Positions 56,011-64,000 of a DNA stretch of 64,000 nucleotides are shown one piece after another. This DNA comes from Kiloniellales bacterium (lineage in GTDB: Bacteria; Pseudomonadota; Alphaproteobacteria; Kiloniellales; JAKSBE01). The notes beneath the pieces were generated by a model, which had not been told where the DNA came from, did no database searches, and was given only the letters and a program-made list of their open reading frames with translations. The stretch spans positions 104,716 through 168,715 of the forward strand of contig JASJBF010000051.1 of NCBI GenBank assembly GCA_030066685.1. Reading direction: 5' to 3'. Made by a program: the position numbers and the translations under genes. Numbering within the stretch: the stretch's first letter is position 1; every line of letters begins with the position of its first letter.

Positions 56011-56058
56011 GCAGGCATCCTATACCGGCCGGCCTTCGGAGGCGCCAGACGTCGATCG

Positions 56059-56808
56059 CTAGAGGATCTGGCTCAGGAACTCCTTGGTGCGCGGATCCTT
56101 GGCCTCCTTGAAGAAGGTCTCCGGGGGACCGTGCTCGACGATCACGCCGCGGTCGGTGAAGTAGATGTGGTCCGCCACCTCGCGGGCGAAACCCATTTCG
56201 TGGGTCACCAGGATGCAGGTCATGCCCTCTTGGGCCAGATCCTTGATGGTGATCAGGACCTCCTTGACGGTCTCGGGGTCGAGCGCGGCGGTCACCTCGT
56301 CGAACAGCATCACGTCGGGCCGCATGGCGAGGGACCTGGCGATCGCGACCCGCTGCTGCTGGCCGCCGGAGAGCTCGCCCGGATAGCTGTCCTCCTTGCC
56401 CTGGAGGCGGACCTTGGCCATCAGCGCGCGGGCGCGTTGCTCGACCTCGGCCTTGGGTTCCTTCAGGACCTTGAGCGGCGCCATCATGATGTTCTCCAGT
56501 GCCGTCTTGTGCGGGAAGAGGTTGTACTGCTGGAACACCATGCCGATCTTCTTGCGCAGCTCGAGCTTGTCGAGGTCTGGGGCGTGGACCTCCTGCCCCT
56601 CGACCAGGATCGAGCCGGACTGGATGTCGTTGAGCGCGTTGATGCAGCGGATCAGCGTCGATTTGCCCGATCCCGAGGGGCCGATGATGCAGATCACCTC
56701 GCCCTTCATGACGTCGAGCGTCACGCCCTTCAGCACCTCGAGCGGGCCGAAGGACTTGTGCACCGCCTTGATCGAGATGATCGGCTGATCGGGGCTCCAG
56801 TCGGACAT
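56059..56808 (-). CDS. amino-acid ABC transporter ATP-binding protein (GlnQ/HisP type)
   Basis: A 249-residue ATPase. Walker A is GPSGSGKST, the Q-loop is [11 protein letters not shown], the signature is [13 protein letters not shown], Walker B/D-loop is [13 protein letters not shown] (DEVTAALDP rather than the more common DEPTSALDP) and the H-loop is VTHEM. The ATG at 56808 has GGGAG 8 bases upstream; an ATG five codons earlier lacks it. No permease of the amino-acid type is next to it. The substrate is not known. Confidence 0.92.
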   Translation of the reverse strand: MSDWSPDQPIISIKAVHKSFGPLEVLKGVTLDVMKGEVICIIGPSGSGKSTLIRCINALNDIQSGSILVEGQEVHAPDLDKLELRKKIGMVFQQYNLFPHKTALENIMMAPLKVLKEPKAEVEQRARALMAKVRLQGKEDSYPGELSGGQQQRVAIARSLAMRPDVMLFDEVTAALDPETVKEVLITIKDLAQEGMTCILVTHEMGFAREVADHIYFTDRGVIVEHGPPETFFKEAKDPRTKEFLSQIL

Positions 56809-56845
56809 CGCTGTGTCTCCCATCTGCTTGCGGTGGCGGTCTCAC

Positions 56846-57103
56846 ACCAAGGGGCGTTGATAATGACCCATTTGATGGCGCACGGCAGCCCGCCGGGCAG
56901 GCGCGGCCCGCGGCGCGATGCACCCGCAACGGGCAAGGGTCGCAACGCACCCGGCGGGCTGCCGTGCGCCACCGCAGGCCGGGTTTGCTTGACCGCCCGC
57001 TGCGTTGCGCTCCGCTTACGGTACATCGCACCGCTGCGCGAAGCGCGCCTGACGGGCGGGCAAGCAAACCCGGTCAAATGAGTCATTATCAACGCTCCTT
57101 GGT
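56846..57103. mobile_element. 258-bp MITE-like element with 30-bp terminal inverted repeats
   Basis: ACCAAGGGGCGTTGATAATG (then ACCCATTTGA) at 56846-56875 and its near-perfect reverse complement at 57074-57103 (28 of 30 matching) bound the element. Inside, a perfect 21-bp inverted repeat (56877-56897 with 56950-56970) and a second one with one mismatch (56979-56999 with 57053-57073) follow, so it folds as nested stem-loops. No transposase, and no clear target duplication. It stops one base before the permease stop codon at 57105. Confidence 0.8.
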
Positions 57104-57104
57104 A

Positions 57105-57953
57105 TTAGCCCCTGAATGCGCCGGCTGTGAGGCCGGAAACGATGCGCCTTTGGCATAGGAGAACCAGGGCGATAAGGGGCAGCGTCACAATGACCGAGGC
57201 CGCCATGACCCGGCCCCAGGGCAGCTCGTACGCGCTCGCGCCACTGATCAATGCGATGGCGACGGGCACGGTGCGCTGCTCCGGCGACAAGGTGAAGGTC
57301 AGAGCGAAGAGAAACTCGTTCCAAGCGAGAATGAAGGCGAGCAGACCTGTAGCGGCCAGCGCGGGCCCCATGATTGGCAGGAAGATATCGGCCAGGATAC
57401 GCCAGGGTGGTGCGCCGTCCACGATCGCCGCTTCCTCCAGTTCCCTCGGCATCTCACGCATAAACGCGGTCAACACCCAGGTGGTGAAGGGCAGCGTCAA
57501 AATCAGGTAGGACATCACCAATCCGAGGAGGTTGTCGTAGAGGCCGAGCCCGCGCACCAACTCGAACATGCCCGAGAGCACGGCGATCTGCGGGAACATG
57601 GAGACGCTTAGGATAGCAAGCAAGACCGTGGAACGGCCGCGGAAGCGGATGCGGCCCAAGGCGAAGGCGGCCAGGACCGCCAAAATCAACGAAATCGATG
57701 TCGCCAGCGTCGCCACGAAAAGCGAGTTTACGATAATGCGGGCGAAGGGCTGGTCGCGGAAGACCGCAGCGTAGTTCTCGAAGGTCGGGTTCCAGGGGAG
57801 CAGTTCGGCCTCGAAAAGAGCGCTGCCACTTTTCAGGGAGGAGACGATGGCCCAGTAGAAGGGAAAGACCGTGTAGACGAGGATCGCCGCGACAAGGAGG
57901 TAGAAGGCGAAGCGGCCGGCGATCCGTCTAATCCTATGCCGCCCTGCATTCAT
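57105..57953 (-). CDS. sugar ABC transporter permease (MalG/UgpE type)
   Basis: Inner-membrane permease of 282 residues with about six helices. The EAA-loop, which docks the ATPase, reads [29 protein letters not shown], typical of CUT1 sugar importers. The start overlaps the stop of the partner permease gene (ATGA). It is the second of the two permeases. The last residues sit at the edge of the MITE-like element. Confidence 0.92.
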   Translation of the reverse strand: MNAGRHRIRRIAGRFAFYLLVAAILVYTVFPFYWAIVSSLKSGSALFEAELLPWNPTFENYAAVFRDQPFARIIVNSLFVATLATSISLILAVLAAFALGRIRFRGRSTVLLAILSVSMFPQIAVLSGMFELVRGLGLYDNLLGLVMSYLILTLPFTTWVLTAFMREMPRELEEAAIVDGAPPWRILADIFLPIMGPALAATGLLAFILAWNEFLFALTFTLSPEQRTVPVAIALISGASAYELPWGRVMAASVIVTLPLIALVLLCQRRIVSGLTAGAFRG

Positions 57954-58900
57954 CGTGTCGCGCTCTGCTCCCCCAGGTTCACCCGACCAGCGGTAATCAG
58001 CAAAGCGGTGGCCAACGCGACAACGAGGAAGAGGCAGGTCGCTGCAGCCGAGCCGTAGCCGACGTCTTGGAACTCGACCAGTTGCTGGCGGGCGTAGATC
58101 GACATGGAGGCGGTGGCGGCGCTGTTGCCGGTGAGCACGTAGATGACGTCAAAGACACGCAGCGCGTCCAAGCCGCGGAAGATGATGACGACGAGGATGG
58201 CCGGGCGGATCAACGGCAGGGTGATGCTGAAGAAGATTCTGACCGCTCCGGCGCCGTCGATGCGGGCGGCCTCGTAAAGCTCCCGAGGCAGGATCTGAAG
58301 GGCCGCCAGCGTCAGCAGGGCGACGAAGGGCGTCGTCTTCCACACGTCGACGGCGATGATCGCCGTCATCGATAGCACGGGGTCGCCCAGCCAAGCCCAG
58401 GGCTCTGCAATGAGTCCCAGGGTGAGCAGCACGGCGTTTACCACGCCGTAGAGATCATTCAGCATCCAGGCCCACATCTTCGCCGAAACCACCGTCGGAA
58501 TCGCCCAGGGGATCAGCACCGCGGCGCGCAGCAGGCCGCGGCCCGGCAGGTGAGCGTTCAGCGTTAGCGCGATACCGAGGCCGATCAGAGTTTCGAGGCC
58601 GACCGAGACGACTGTGAAGACCACCGTGTTGCCTACCGCGCGCCACCACAGCGGGTCCTGTGCCAGGACCAGGTAGTTGGCGACCCCCACGAACTGCCAA
58701 CCCGCAAGGTCGGAGAGATAGGCGTCGGTAAAACTGAAGGCGACGGTCCGCAGCAGCGGCCAAGCCGCGACGGCTGTGAGCGCCAGCAGCATTGGCGCCA
58801 GGAACAACCAGGCGGTCCGGCGGCGTCGGGCAGCGAGGGAAGTTTGCTTTGCCCGGGGCGTCGATGAAGGCGCGGCTTCGGCGCTACCAGCGTCCGCCAC
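57950..58900 (-). CDS. sugar ABC transporter permease (MalF/UgpA type)
   Basis: Inner-membrane permease of 316 residues with about six helices and a basic N-terminal cytoplasmic tail ([14 protein letters not shown]). The EAA-loop reads [28 protein letters not shown]. It overlaps the binding-protein gene at its start by 17 bases and the other permease at its end. It resembles the ThuF/LacF branch of CUT1 permeases. Confidence 0.92.
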   Translation of the reverse strand: MADAGSAEAAPSSTPRAKQTSLAARRRRTAWLFLAPMLLALTAVAAWPLLRTVAFSFTDAYLSDLAGWQFVGVANYLVLAQDPLWWRAVGNTVVFTVVSVGLETLIGLGIALTLNAHLPGRGLLRAAVLIPWAIPTVVSAKMWAWMLNDLYGVVNAVLLTLGLIAEPWAWLGDPVLSMTAIIAVDVWKTTPFVALLTLAALQILPRELYEAARIDGAGAVRIFFSITLPLIRPAILVVIIFRGLDALRVFDVIYVLTGNSAATASMSIYARQQLVEFQDVGYGSAAATCLFLVVALATALLITAGRVNLGEQSATR

Positions 58901-60179
58901 GTCTCAGCCGCTCCAGCGCAGGGCCAAGTTCCGCGAGGTTCCCCGCGGCCGAGCCGTTACCGCTGAGGGTCGCGTGCACGGCGCGCACGAACGCGCTCGA
59001 CAGCTGGTTGTAGCGTCGACCAACGACGGTCGACGGCCTGGCCACAGCGTTGTCAAGGATCTCTAGAAACCTGCCGTAGAAGGGATTGGCCGCCAGGAGC
59101 TTCTCGTCTTCGTAGAGGCTGCGCCGCGTCGGATTGAAGGAGCCCTCAAGCGCACGCCGCTTCTGCTCCTCGTAGCCGGTGAGGTAGCGCACCATGTCGG
59201 CCGCTTCCTCAGGGTACGCCGAGTAGCGAGAGACGGCGAGCTGTTGGCCACCCAAGGTCGAGGCCCGTCGGCCCTCGCCGGCTTCGCCCGCCGGCAGCGC
59301 CGTCACGCCGACTTTACCCTTGACCGGGCTGTCGTCGGTATTGGCGAGCGCCCAGGCATAGGGCCAGTTGCGCATGAAGAGGGCGCGGCCAGACTGAAAG
59401 GCACCGCGCGCGTCCTCCTCGGCGTAGTTGAGAACGCCGCGCGGCGAGATTGTGCCGACCCAGCTCCGCGCCAACTCGAGCGCGGCAATGGCCTGGCTAT
59501 TGTCGACCGTCACCTTACCATCGGCGTCGACAATCGTGCCGCCGCCCTGGCTGGCGATCCATTCCAGCGCGTTGCAGGTGAGGCCCTCGTAGGCCCGGCC
59601 CTGCCAGACGAAGCCCTGGAGCTCGCGGTTGCCGCCCGCCCGTTCCGCCTCGACGATAGCCTTGGCGGTTTCGGTCAACTCCTTCCAGGTCTTTGGCACT
59701 GCCCGGCCGTGCTTTTCCAGGAGGTCCTTGCGGTAGTAGAGGAGGCCGGCGTCGACGAACCATGGCACCGCCACCAACTCATCCGCCACCGTGTTGTTGG
59801 TGAGCAGCTGGTCGAAATGATCCTCCAGCGTCCCCACGGGGATGTATTCGCTCAAGTCAACAAAGTGGCTGGCGAGGCTGCCCGGCCAGACGACATCGAT
59901 CTGGAAGACATCGATATCCGGCGACCCGGCGGCGAGCAGGGTCTGATAGAGCGCGAGCCGCTCGTTGGCGTCGGCGGGCGTCGAGACCAGCTTCACCCGA
60001 TTGCCGGTCTGCCGTGCCCAAGTCTCGGCGCCGCTCCTGCAGAGTTCCTGCTCCTGACCAAGCGAGGAACAGGAGATGGCAATCGTGATCTCGGACCTGG
60101 CAGGAGAGGTCGGTCCGACGCCGAGTCCGACTGTGAGGCACAGCACAATCGTAACGGCGATGGTCCCTACTGGGCGCAT
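58884..60179 (-). CDS. sugar ABC transporter substrate-binding protein
   Basis: Periplasmic binding protein family 1, 431 residues, with a signal peptide ([20 protein letters not shown], cut near ARSE). The mature region has [45 protein letters not shown] and [20 protein letters not shown], the pattern of trehalose/maltose (ThuE-like) binders. It is the first gene of the three-gene minus-strand set. The expected MalK-type ATPase is absent from the window. Confidence 0.9.
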   Translation of the reverse strand: MRPVGTIAVTIVLCLTVGLGVGPTSPARSEITIAISCSSLGQEQELCRSGAETWARQTGNRVKLVSTPADANERLALYQTLLAAGSPDIDVFQIDVVWPGSLASHFVDLSEYIPVGTLEDHFDQLLTNNTVADELVAVPWFVDAGLLYYRKDLLEKHGRAVPKTWKELTETAKAIVEAERAGGNRELQGFVWQGRAYEGLTCNALEWIASQGGGTIVDADGKVTVDNSQAIAALELARSWVGTISPRGVLNYAEEDARGAFQSGRALFMRNWPYAWALANTDDSPVKGKVGVTALPAGEAGEGRRASTLGGQQLAVSRYSAYPEEAADMVRYLTGYEEQKRRALEGSFNPTRRSLYEDEKLLAANPFYGRFLEILDNAVARPSTVVGRRYNQLSSAFVRAVHATLSGNGSAAGNLAELGPALERLRRGGRW

Positions 60180-60514
60180 GGTTTCGTCCCGATTGCTTTG
60201 TCGGTTCTCCCTATTCTTGAACTGGAACGTCGTGGCCGCCAGGGCAAATGTGAGCCTGAATCCAGGTTTCCTGGGACGAGGGTCATCAGGACAAGAGCGT
60301 CACCCTTTCAGCCTTGGGTCAGAGCCGGCCTTCCGCCGCTAGCCCGAGCGATGTCCGGAAGCAGGTGTGTATCGGACGAAACCGGCCGTGACGTCCGCTT
60401 TTGGGCCTTAACTCGCCGGCGCCTTGGTCTCGCCCGGGCTTGATTTGCATCATTGCCGCGATCGTTCAGGCCGATACTTAAAGCGGAGGTGGTGCGCTCT
60501 GGAGGGCGAAGCTG
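60180..60514. other. divergent intergenic region
   Basis: A 335-base gap between the sugar-binding-protein gene (minus) and the small gene at 60515 (plus). It presumably holds both promoters. I saw no gene, riboswitch or convincing operator in it; GGAGGG at 60501-60506 is the ribosome site of the plus-strand gene. Confidence 0.55.
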
Positions 60515-60820
60515 GTGAAGACCTTCATGCTGCTAACGGCCAGCGGGCCGCTCGTGATCATCACGTCCTACGACTCGGTCGCTGCGCCGGAGTTGCTGCG
60601 CAAGTTCGAGGCCAAGGGTATCACCAAGTTCGTTGCCTACCAGATCCCTCTGGAGCTCGCTCGCGAACGCTACGGAGGCCATTTCTTCGTTGTCGAACAC
60701 GACCTCGATGAGACCGACGATCTGCGCGTGCTCGACCACAACGGCGCGCGGGCGTTTTCGCTGTTCAAGTTCAGCGAGCTCGGACCGCCAGAGACCCACG
60801 AGGCAACGGCTACGGATTGA
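60515..60820 (+). CDS. small protein upstream of PEP synthase, unknown function
   Basis: A 101-residue soluble protein with a GTG start at 60515 and GGAGGG eight bases upstream. It reads (V)KTFMLLTASGPLVIITSYDS, then APELLRKFEAKGITKFVAYQIPLE and FFVVEHDLDETDDLRVLDHNGARAFSLF. It has no Cys cluster and no signal. I do not recognise the family. It ends 6 bases before the ppsA start and is likely co-transcribed, so it may modulate that enzyme. Confidence 0.72.
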   Translation: MKTFMLLTASGPLVIITSYDSVAAPELLRKFEAKGITKFVAYQIPLELARERYGGHFFVVEHDLDETDDLRVLDHNGARAFSLFKFSELGPPETHEATATD

Positions 60821-60826
60821 TTGCTA

Positions 60827-63262
60827 ATGGCGCACAGTACCGACGACTTCCGCTACCTCAAGACCTTCGGTGAAATCGGGATCAACGACGTGGCGCTGGT
60901 CGGCGGCAAGAACGCCTCGCTCGGCGAGATGGTGCGCGAACTCGAGCCCCTCGGCGTGCGCGTGCCCGACGGCTTCGCGATCACGGCCGACGGATTCCGG
61001 GCGTTCATCGACGGCGCTGGGCTGCGCCCAAAGCTCGAGAACTTGCTGGCCGGCATCGACAAGGGAGATCTCGACGACTTCGCTCGGCGCGGTCGCGCGC
61101 TCCGCGAGACCGTCTACGCCGCGCCGCTGCCGGACGACCTCGCAGCCGAAATCCGCGAGGCCTACGCCAGGCTTGAGGACGAATACGGGGCGCATACCGA
61201 TGTCGCTGTGCGCTCCTCCGCGACCGCCGAGGACCTGCCGAGCGCCTCCTTCGCCGGCCAGCACGACACCTTCCTCAACATTCATTCGGCCGGCCAGCTG
61301 CTCGATGCGGTCAAGCGCTGCTTCGCCTCGCTGTTCACCGACCGCGCGATCAGCTACCGGATCGATCAGGGCTTCCCCCATCTCAAGGTCGCGCTGTCGG
61401 TCGGAATCCAGAAGATGGTGCGCGCCGACCTCGCGTCCTCGGGCGTGATCTTCACGCTCGATACCGAATCCGGGTTCCGCGATGTCGTCTTCCTCACGGC
61501 CGCCTATGGTCTTGGCGAGAACGTCGTCCAGGGCACTATCGATCCCGACGAGTTCTACGTCCACAAGCCGACATTCGAGGCCGGCCACCGTTGCGTCTTG
61601 CGGCGCGTGCTTGGGGCGAAGCAGCTCAAGATGGTCTATGCCGAGGGCAGGAGCCGCCAGGCGGTACGCAACGTACCCACCTCGGACGCCGAGGCCGCGC
61701 GCTTCTGCCTCAGCGACGACGAGGTTCTCGAGCTCACCGATGCCGCGATCAAGATCGAGCGGCACTACTCCGAGGTGGCTGCGGCGGACAGGCCCATGGA
61801 CATCGAGTGGGCCAAGGACGGGCAGACCGGCGCCCTCTATATCATCCAGGCCCGCCCCGAGACCGTGATATCGCAGCGCGGGCACGACGTTTACCAATCC
61901 TATGTCCTGAAGGAGCGCGGCCCAGTATTGGCGCGCGGCCGCGCGGTTGGCGCACGCATTGGTGCTGGCGCTGTGCGCATTGTCCGAAGTGTCGCCGAAC
62001 TCGAGACGGTGGCGCCGGGCGACGTGCTGGTCGCCGACAACACGACGCCCGACTGGGAGCCGGTCATGAAGACGGCCACGGCGATCGTCACCAACCGTGG
62101 CGGCCGCACCTGCCACGCCGCCATCGTCGCCCGGGAGCTCGGCATTCCGGCGGTGGTTGGCGCCGAAGACGCGACTGAGCGGCTTCCCGATGGGCGCAGC
62201 GTCACCGTCTCTTGTGCCGAGGGCGACGAGGGACTGGTCTTCGACGGCGAATGCGCCTTCGCGGTCGAAGAGCTCGACCTCAAGTCACTGGAACGCCCGG
62301 CAACCCATGTCATGATCAACCTCGGCAACCCGGAGATCGCCTTTCAGACGCGCTTCATACCCAACGATGGAGTCGGCCTCGCGCGGCTCGAGTTCATTAT
62401 CTCGGAGTCGATTCGGGCCCACCCGTTGGCGCTTCTGCAGCCCGAACGCATCGAGGACGCCGCCGTGCGCAAGGAGATCGAAACCCTGACCCGCGGCTAT
62501 GCAAGCGGCGCCGATTACTTCGTCGAAAAGCTGTCGGAGGGGGTCGGGACCATCGCCGCCGCGTTCTGGCCGAAGCCGGTGATTGTGCGGATGTCCGACT
62601 TCAAGACCAACGAGTACCGGAGCCTGCTCGGAGGCGCGCCCTTCGAAGAGAAAGAACCCAACCCGATGATTGGCTTCAGGGGCGCCGCGCGGTACACCCA
62701 TCCCAAGTACGAGGCGGGCTTCGCACTAGAATGCGCGGCGATGCGCCGCGTGCGTGCCGAGATGGGGCTCAAGAACGTCAAGCTGATGATCCCCTTCTGC
62801 CGCCGCGTCGACGAGGGCCGCCGCGTGCTCGATCGCATGGCGGAGCATGGTCTCAGGCGCGGTGAGGACGAGCTCGAGATCTACGTGATGTGCGAGATTC
62901 CCAACAACGTGGTTTCGATCGACGCCTTCTCGGAGATATTCGACGGTTTCTCGATCGGCTCCAACGACTTGACCCAGCTCGTGCTCGGCGTAGACCGTGA
63001 TTCGGAGGTCGTCGCCTTCGACTACGACGAGCGCGACCCTGGTGTGCTCGAGATGATCAAGCTGGCGGTCGAGGGCGCGCGGCGCAACGGACGACATTCA
63101 GGAATATGTGGTCAGGCGCCGTCCGACTACCCCGAGATCGCCGAGTTCCTGGTCCGTGCCGGAATCGACTCCATCAGCCTGACGCCCGATACGGTGGTCC
63201 CGACCACCCGTGCGATCCTGGCGCTAGAAAAGGCGTTGGGGCGGAGGCCGCGAGTGGCCTAG
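60827..63262 (+). CDS. ppsA: phosphoenolpyruvate synthase
   Basis: Makes PEP from pyruvate and ATP, giving AMP and phosphate (gluconeogenesis). The 811-residue protein has an ATP-grasp domain (about 20-340, VGGKNASLGEMVRELEPLGV, VRSSATAEDLPSASFAGQHDTFLN), the phosphohistidine swivel with His-430 in GGRTCHAAIVARELGIPAVVG, and a PEP-utilising TIM barrel ending GICGQAPSDYPEIAEFLVR with SISLTPDTVV. I chose the ATG at 60827; a TTG two codons earlier is the alternative. A small gene lies just upstream. Confidence 0.94.
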   Translation: MAHSTDDFRYLKTFGEIGINDVALVGGKNASLGEMVRELEPLGVRVPDGFAITADGFRAFIDGAGLRPKLENLLAGIDKGDLDDFARRGRALRETVYAAPLPDDLAAEIREAYARLEDEYGAHTDVAVRSSATAEDLPSASFAGQHDTFLNIHSAGQLLDAVKRCFASLFTDRAISYRIDQGFPHLKVALSVGIQKMVRADLASSGVIFTLDTESGFRDVVFLTAAYGLGENVVQGTIDPDEFYVHKPTFEAGHRCVLRRVLGAKQLKMVYAEGRSRQAVRNVPTSDAEAARFCLSDDEVLELTDAAIKIERHYSEVAAADRPMDIEWAKDGQTGALYIIQARPETVISQRGHDVYQSYVLKERGPVLARGRAVGARIGAGAVRIVRSVAELETVAPGDVLVADNTTPDWEPVMKTATAIVTNRGGRTCHAAIVARELGIPAVVGAEDATERLPDGRSVTVSCAEGDEGLVFDGECAFAVEELDLKSLERPATHVMINLGNPEIAFQTRFIPNDGVGLARLEFIISESIRAHPLALLQPERIEDAAVRKEIETLTRGYASGADYFVEKLSEGVGTIAAAFWPKPVIVRMSDFKTNEYRSLLGGAPFEEKEPNPMIGFRGAARYTHPKYEAGFALECAAMRRVRAEMGLKNVKLMIPFCRRVDEGRRVLDRMAEHGLRRGEDELEIYVMCEIPNNVVSIDAFSEIFDGFSIGSNDLTQLVLGVDRDSEVVAFDYDERDPGVLEMIKLAVEGARRNGRHSGICGQAPSDYPEIAEFLVRAGIDSISLTPDTVVPTTRAILALEKALGRRPRVA

Positions 63263-63710
63263 ATCCCTGTTGCGGCGTGCACCAACATGCCATTTGCGGG
63301 TGCGGCGGTGGTCGACCACTGAGTGAGGCGTGACGCACCCCAGTGGAAGAACACCTTTGCGGAACAAAGGGTGAGTCTATCGGGCCCGATTGTCGCCTTT
63401 GGGTCACACCTTGCCGTGGGGCGGACCGTCACCGCAGGTCCGGAGCTGGAATGACAGTGGTCGCAATCGCTTCAATATCGGACATCGGTTCCGACAGGTC
63501 CGGAGATGGGGCCAGCCCGAACGTCGCGGCCAGAAGATCCAAAGCCGAAGGCTCGGTTGACCAGCAACTCATAGGGGGCGCCCTTGTCCCCGTGGCCGTC
63601 GGGCGATGGGCGAAGCGCGCGCCCAACCCATTGAAAACACAGAGAAACGCTTTGCCGCCACGATAAGTACAAAGAAATAGGGCCCAGCTTCCGCCAAGCC
63701 CTCGAGATAT
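63263..63710. other. 448-base region without a supported gene
   Basis: Between ppsA and the tRNA-Gly gene. An open frame on the minus strand runs from inside the tRNA (its start codes for tRNA sequence) down to about 63429 and another on the plus strand is about 107 codons, but neither has a ribosome site or recognisable sequence. It may hold remnants of a lost gene. I see no promoter or repeat of note. Confidence 0.55.
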
Positions 63711-63785
63711 TGGAGCGGGTGAGGAGAATCGAACTCCCGACACGAAGCTTGGGAAGCTTCTGCTCTACCACTGAGCTACACCCGC
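63711..63785 (-). tRNA. tRNA-Gly (anticodon CCC)
   Basis: A 75-base tRNA on the minus strand with encoded CCA (63711-63713 in plus coordinates). The acceptor GCGGGTG pairs with CACCCGC, the D-arm is GCTCAGTGGTAGAGC, the anticodon loop is TTCCCAA between GAAGC and GCTTC, and the T-arm has GTTCGATTC. It reads GGG. Confidence 0.95.
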
Positions 63786-64000
63786 CCGAGGCGCGCGAGT
63801 CTAGGCCAGCCGCTGCGGCCAGGCAAGGCGCAGGGCCGAGGCCGGTCCGGCTCGGCGCGGTCAGCGGAAGGACTTCTTAACCTCGAACCCCTAAGCATGG
63901 CGGCACTTCTGGCCTTTCCGCCCGGCGTCCGGGCAGAGCAGGAGACGCCCCTTGGGTCACGACCCGCCGCAGCGCAGGCAGCGCACGGTCATCTCCTTCC

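Noticed and set aside
54811..57081. 756-codon plus-strand open frame across cobK, cbiD and the ABC ATPase
   Set aside because: It lies antisense to three well-supported genes and runs into the MITE-like element; no recognisable domain.
63343..63666. 107-codon plus-strand open frame after ppsA
   Set aside because: No ribosome site, no family resemblance and atypical composition.
63429..63771. short minus-strand open frames downstream of tRNA-Gly
   Set aside because: The starts fall inside the tRNA gene and the sequence has no ribosome site or recognisable motif; an integrase remnant was considered but no catalytic motif is visible.
63954..64000. short minus-strand Cys-containing open frame of 11 codons at the right edge
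   Set aside because: It starts directly after a GGAAGGAG run with no spacing for a ribosome and ends at once; the edge of the window prevents a judgement.

Overview
The window is a gene-dense, high-GC stretch of chromosome from an alphaproteobacterium. Three things point to Rhodospirillales in the broad sense: the order purB, DUF1476, purC, purS, purQ, purL, bolA, grxD; the mixed cobalamin gene set; and the GC-rich palindromic repeats in many gaps. Placement below class is inference.

Layout. 1-6 kb: cysS, an SDR oxidoreductase, cimA, a TrmJ-like RNA methyltransferase and rpsD. 6-8.7 kb: two divergent orphan periplasmic binding proteins (TctC/Bug type and TAXI type). 8.7-18.3 kb: a VOC protein, then grxD, bolA, purL, purQ, purS, purC and purB with an NRDE protein, argF and the DUF1476 (ATP synthase zeta) gene between them. 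purS is the 3' end of a longer open frame that starts with an NrtS-like membrane segment.

18.4-25.8 kb holds the most unusual system. A Crp-family regulator, a TfuA protein and a YcaO protein lie downstream of a gene whose 155-residue product has a 51-residue leader and eight tandem copies of DHGASRAYIEAG. An 87-residue protein is encoded divergently, and a 1059-residue cyclase-like/ATPase/TPR protein lies beyond it. I read this as a multi-core RiPP locus. Differences among the repeats are mostly synonymous. A TGTGA-N6-TCACA palindrome lies between the precursor and the divergent gene, and a near match lies upstream of the cyclase-like gene, which suggests a local regulatory circuit.

25.8-31.6 kb: radC, map, sfsA, a lipoprotein, a CinA-like protein, tRNA-Leu(TAA), a peroxiredoxin/2OG-oxygenase fusion and a merF pair. 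31.7-56 kb: a cobalamin riboswitch, a HupE-type transporter and most of the corrin pathway (cobU, cobW, cobN, cobO, cobQ, cobD, cbiX, cobH, cobL, cobI, cbiG-cobJ, cobM, cobK, cbiD). A PhoX-family exported protein with a Pho-box-like leader and two tandem 2OG oxygenases are interspersed. Several cob genes carry palindromic repeats read in frame as protein. 56-63.3 kb: an amino-acid ABC ATPase, a 258-bp MITE-like element, a sugar ABC importer without its ATPase, and PEP synthase. A tRNA-Gly(CCC) gene lies near the right end.
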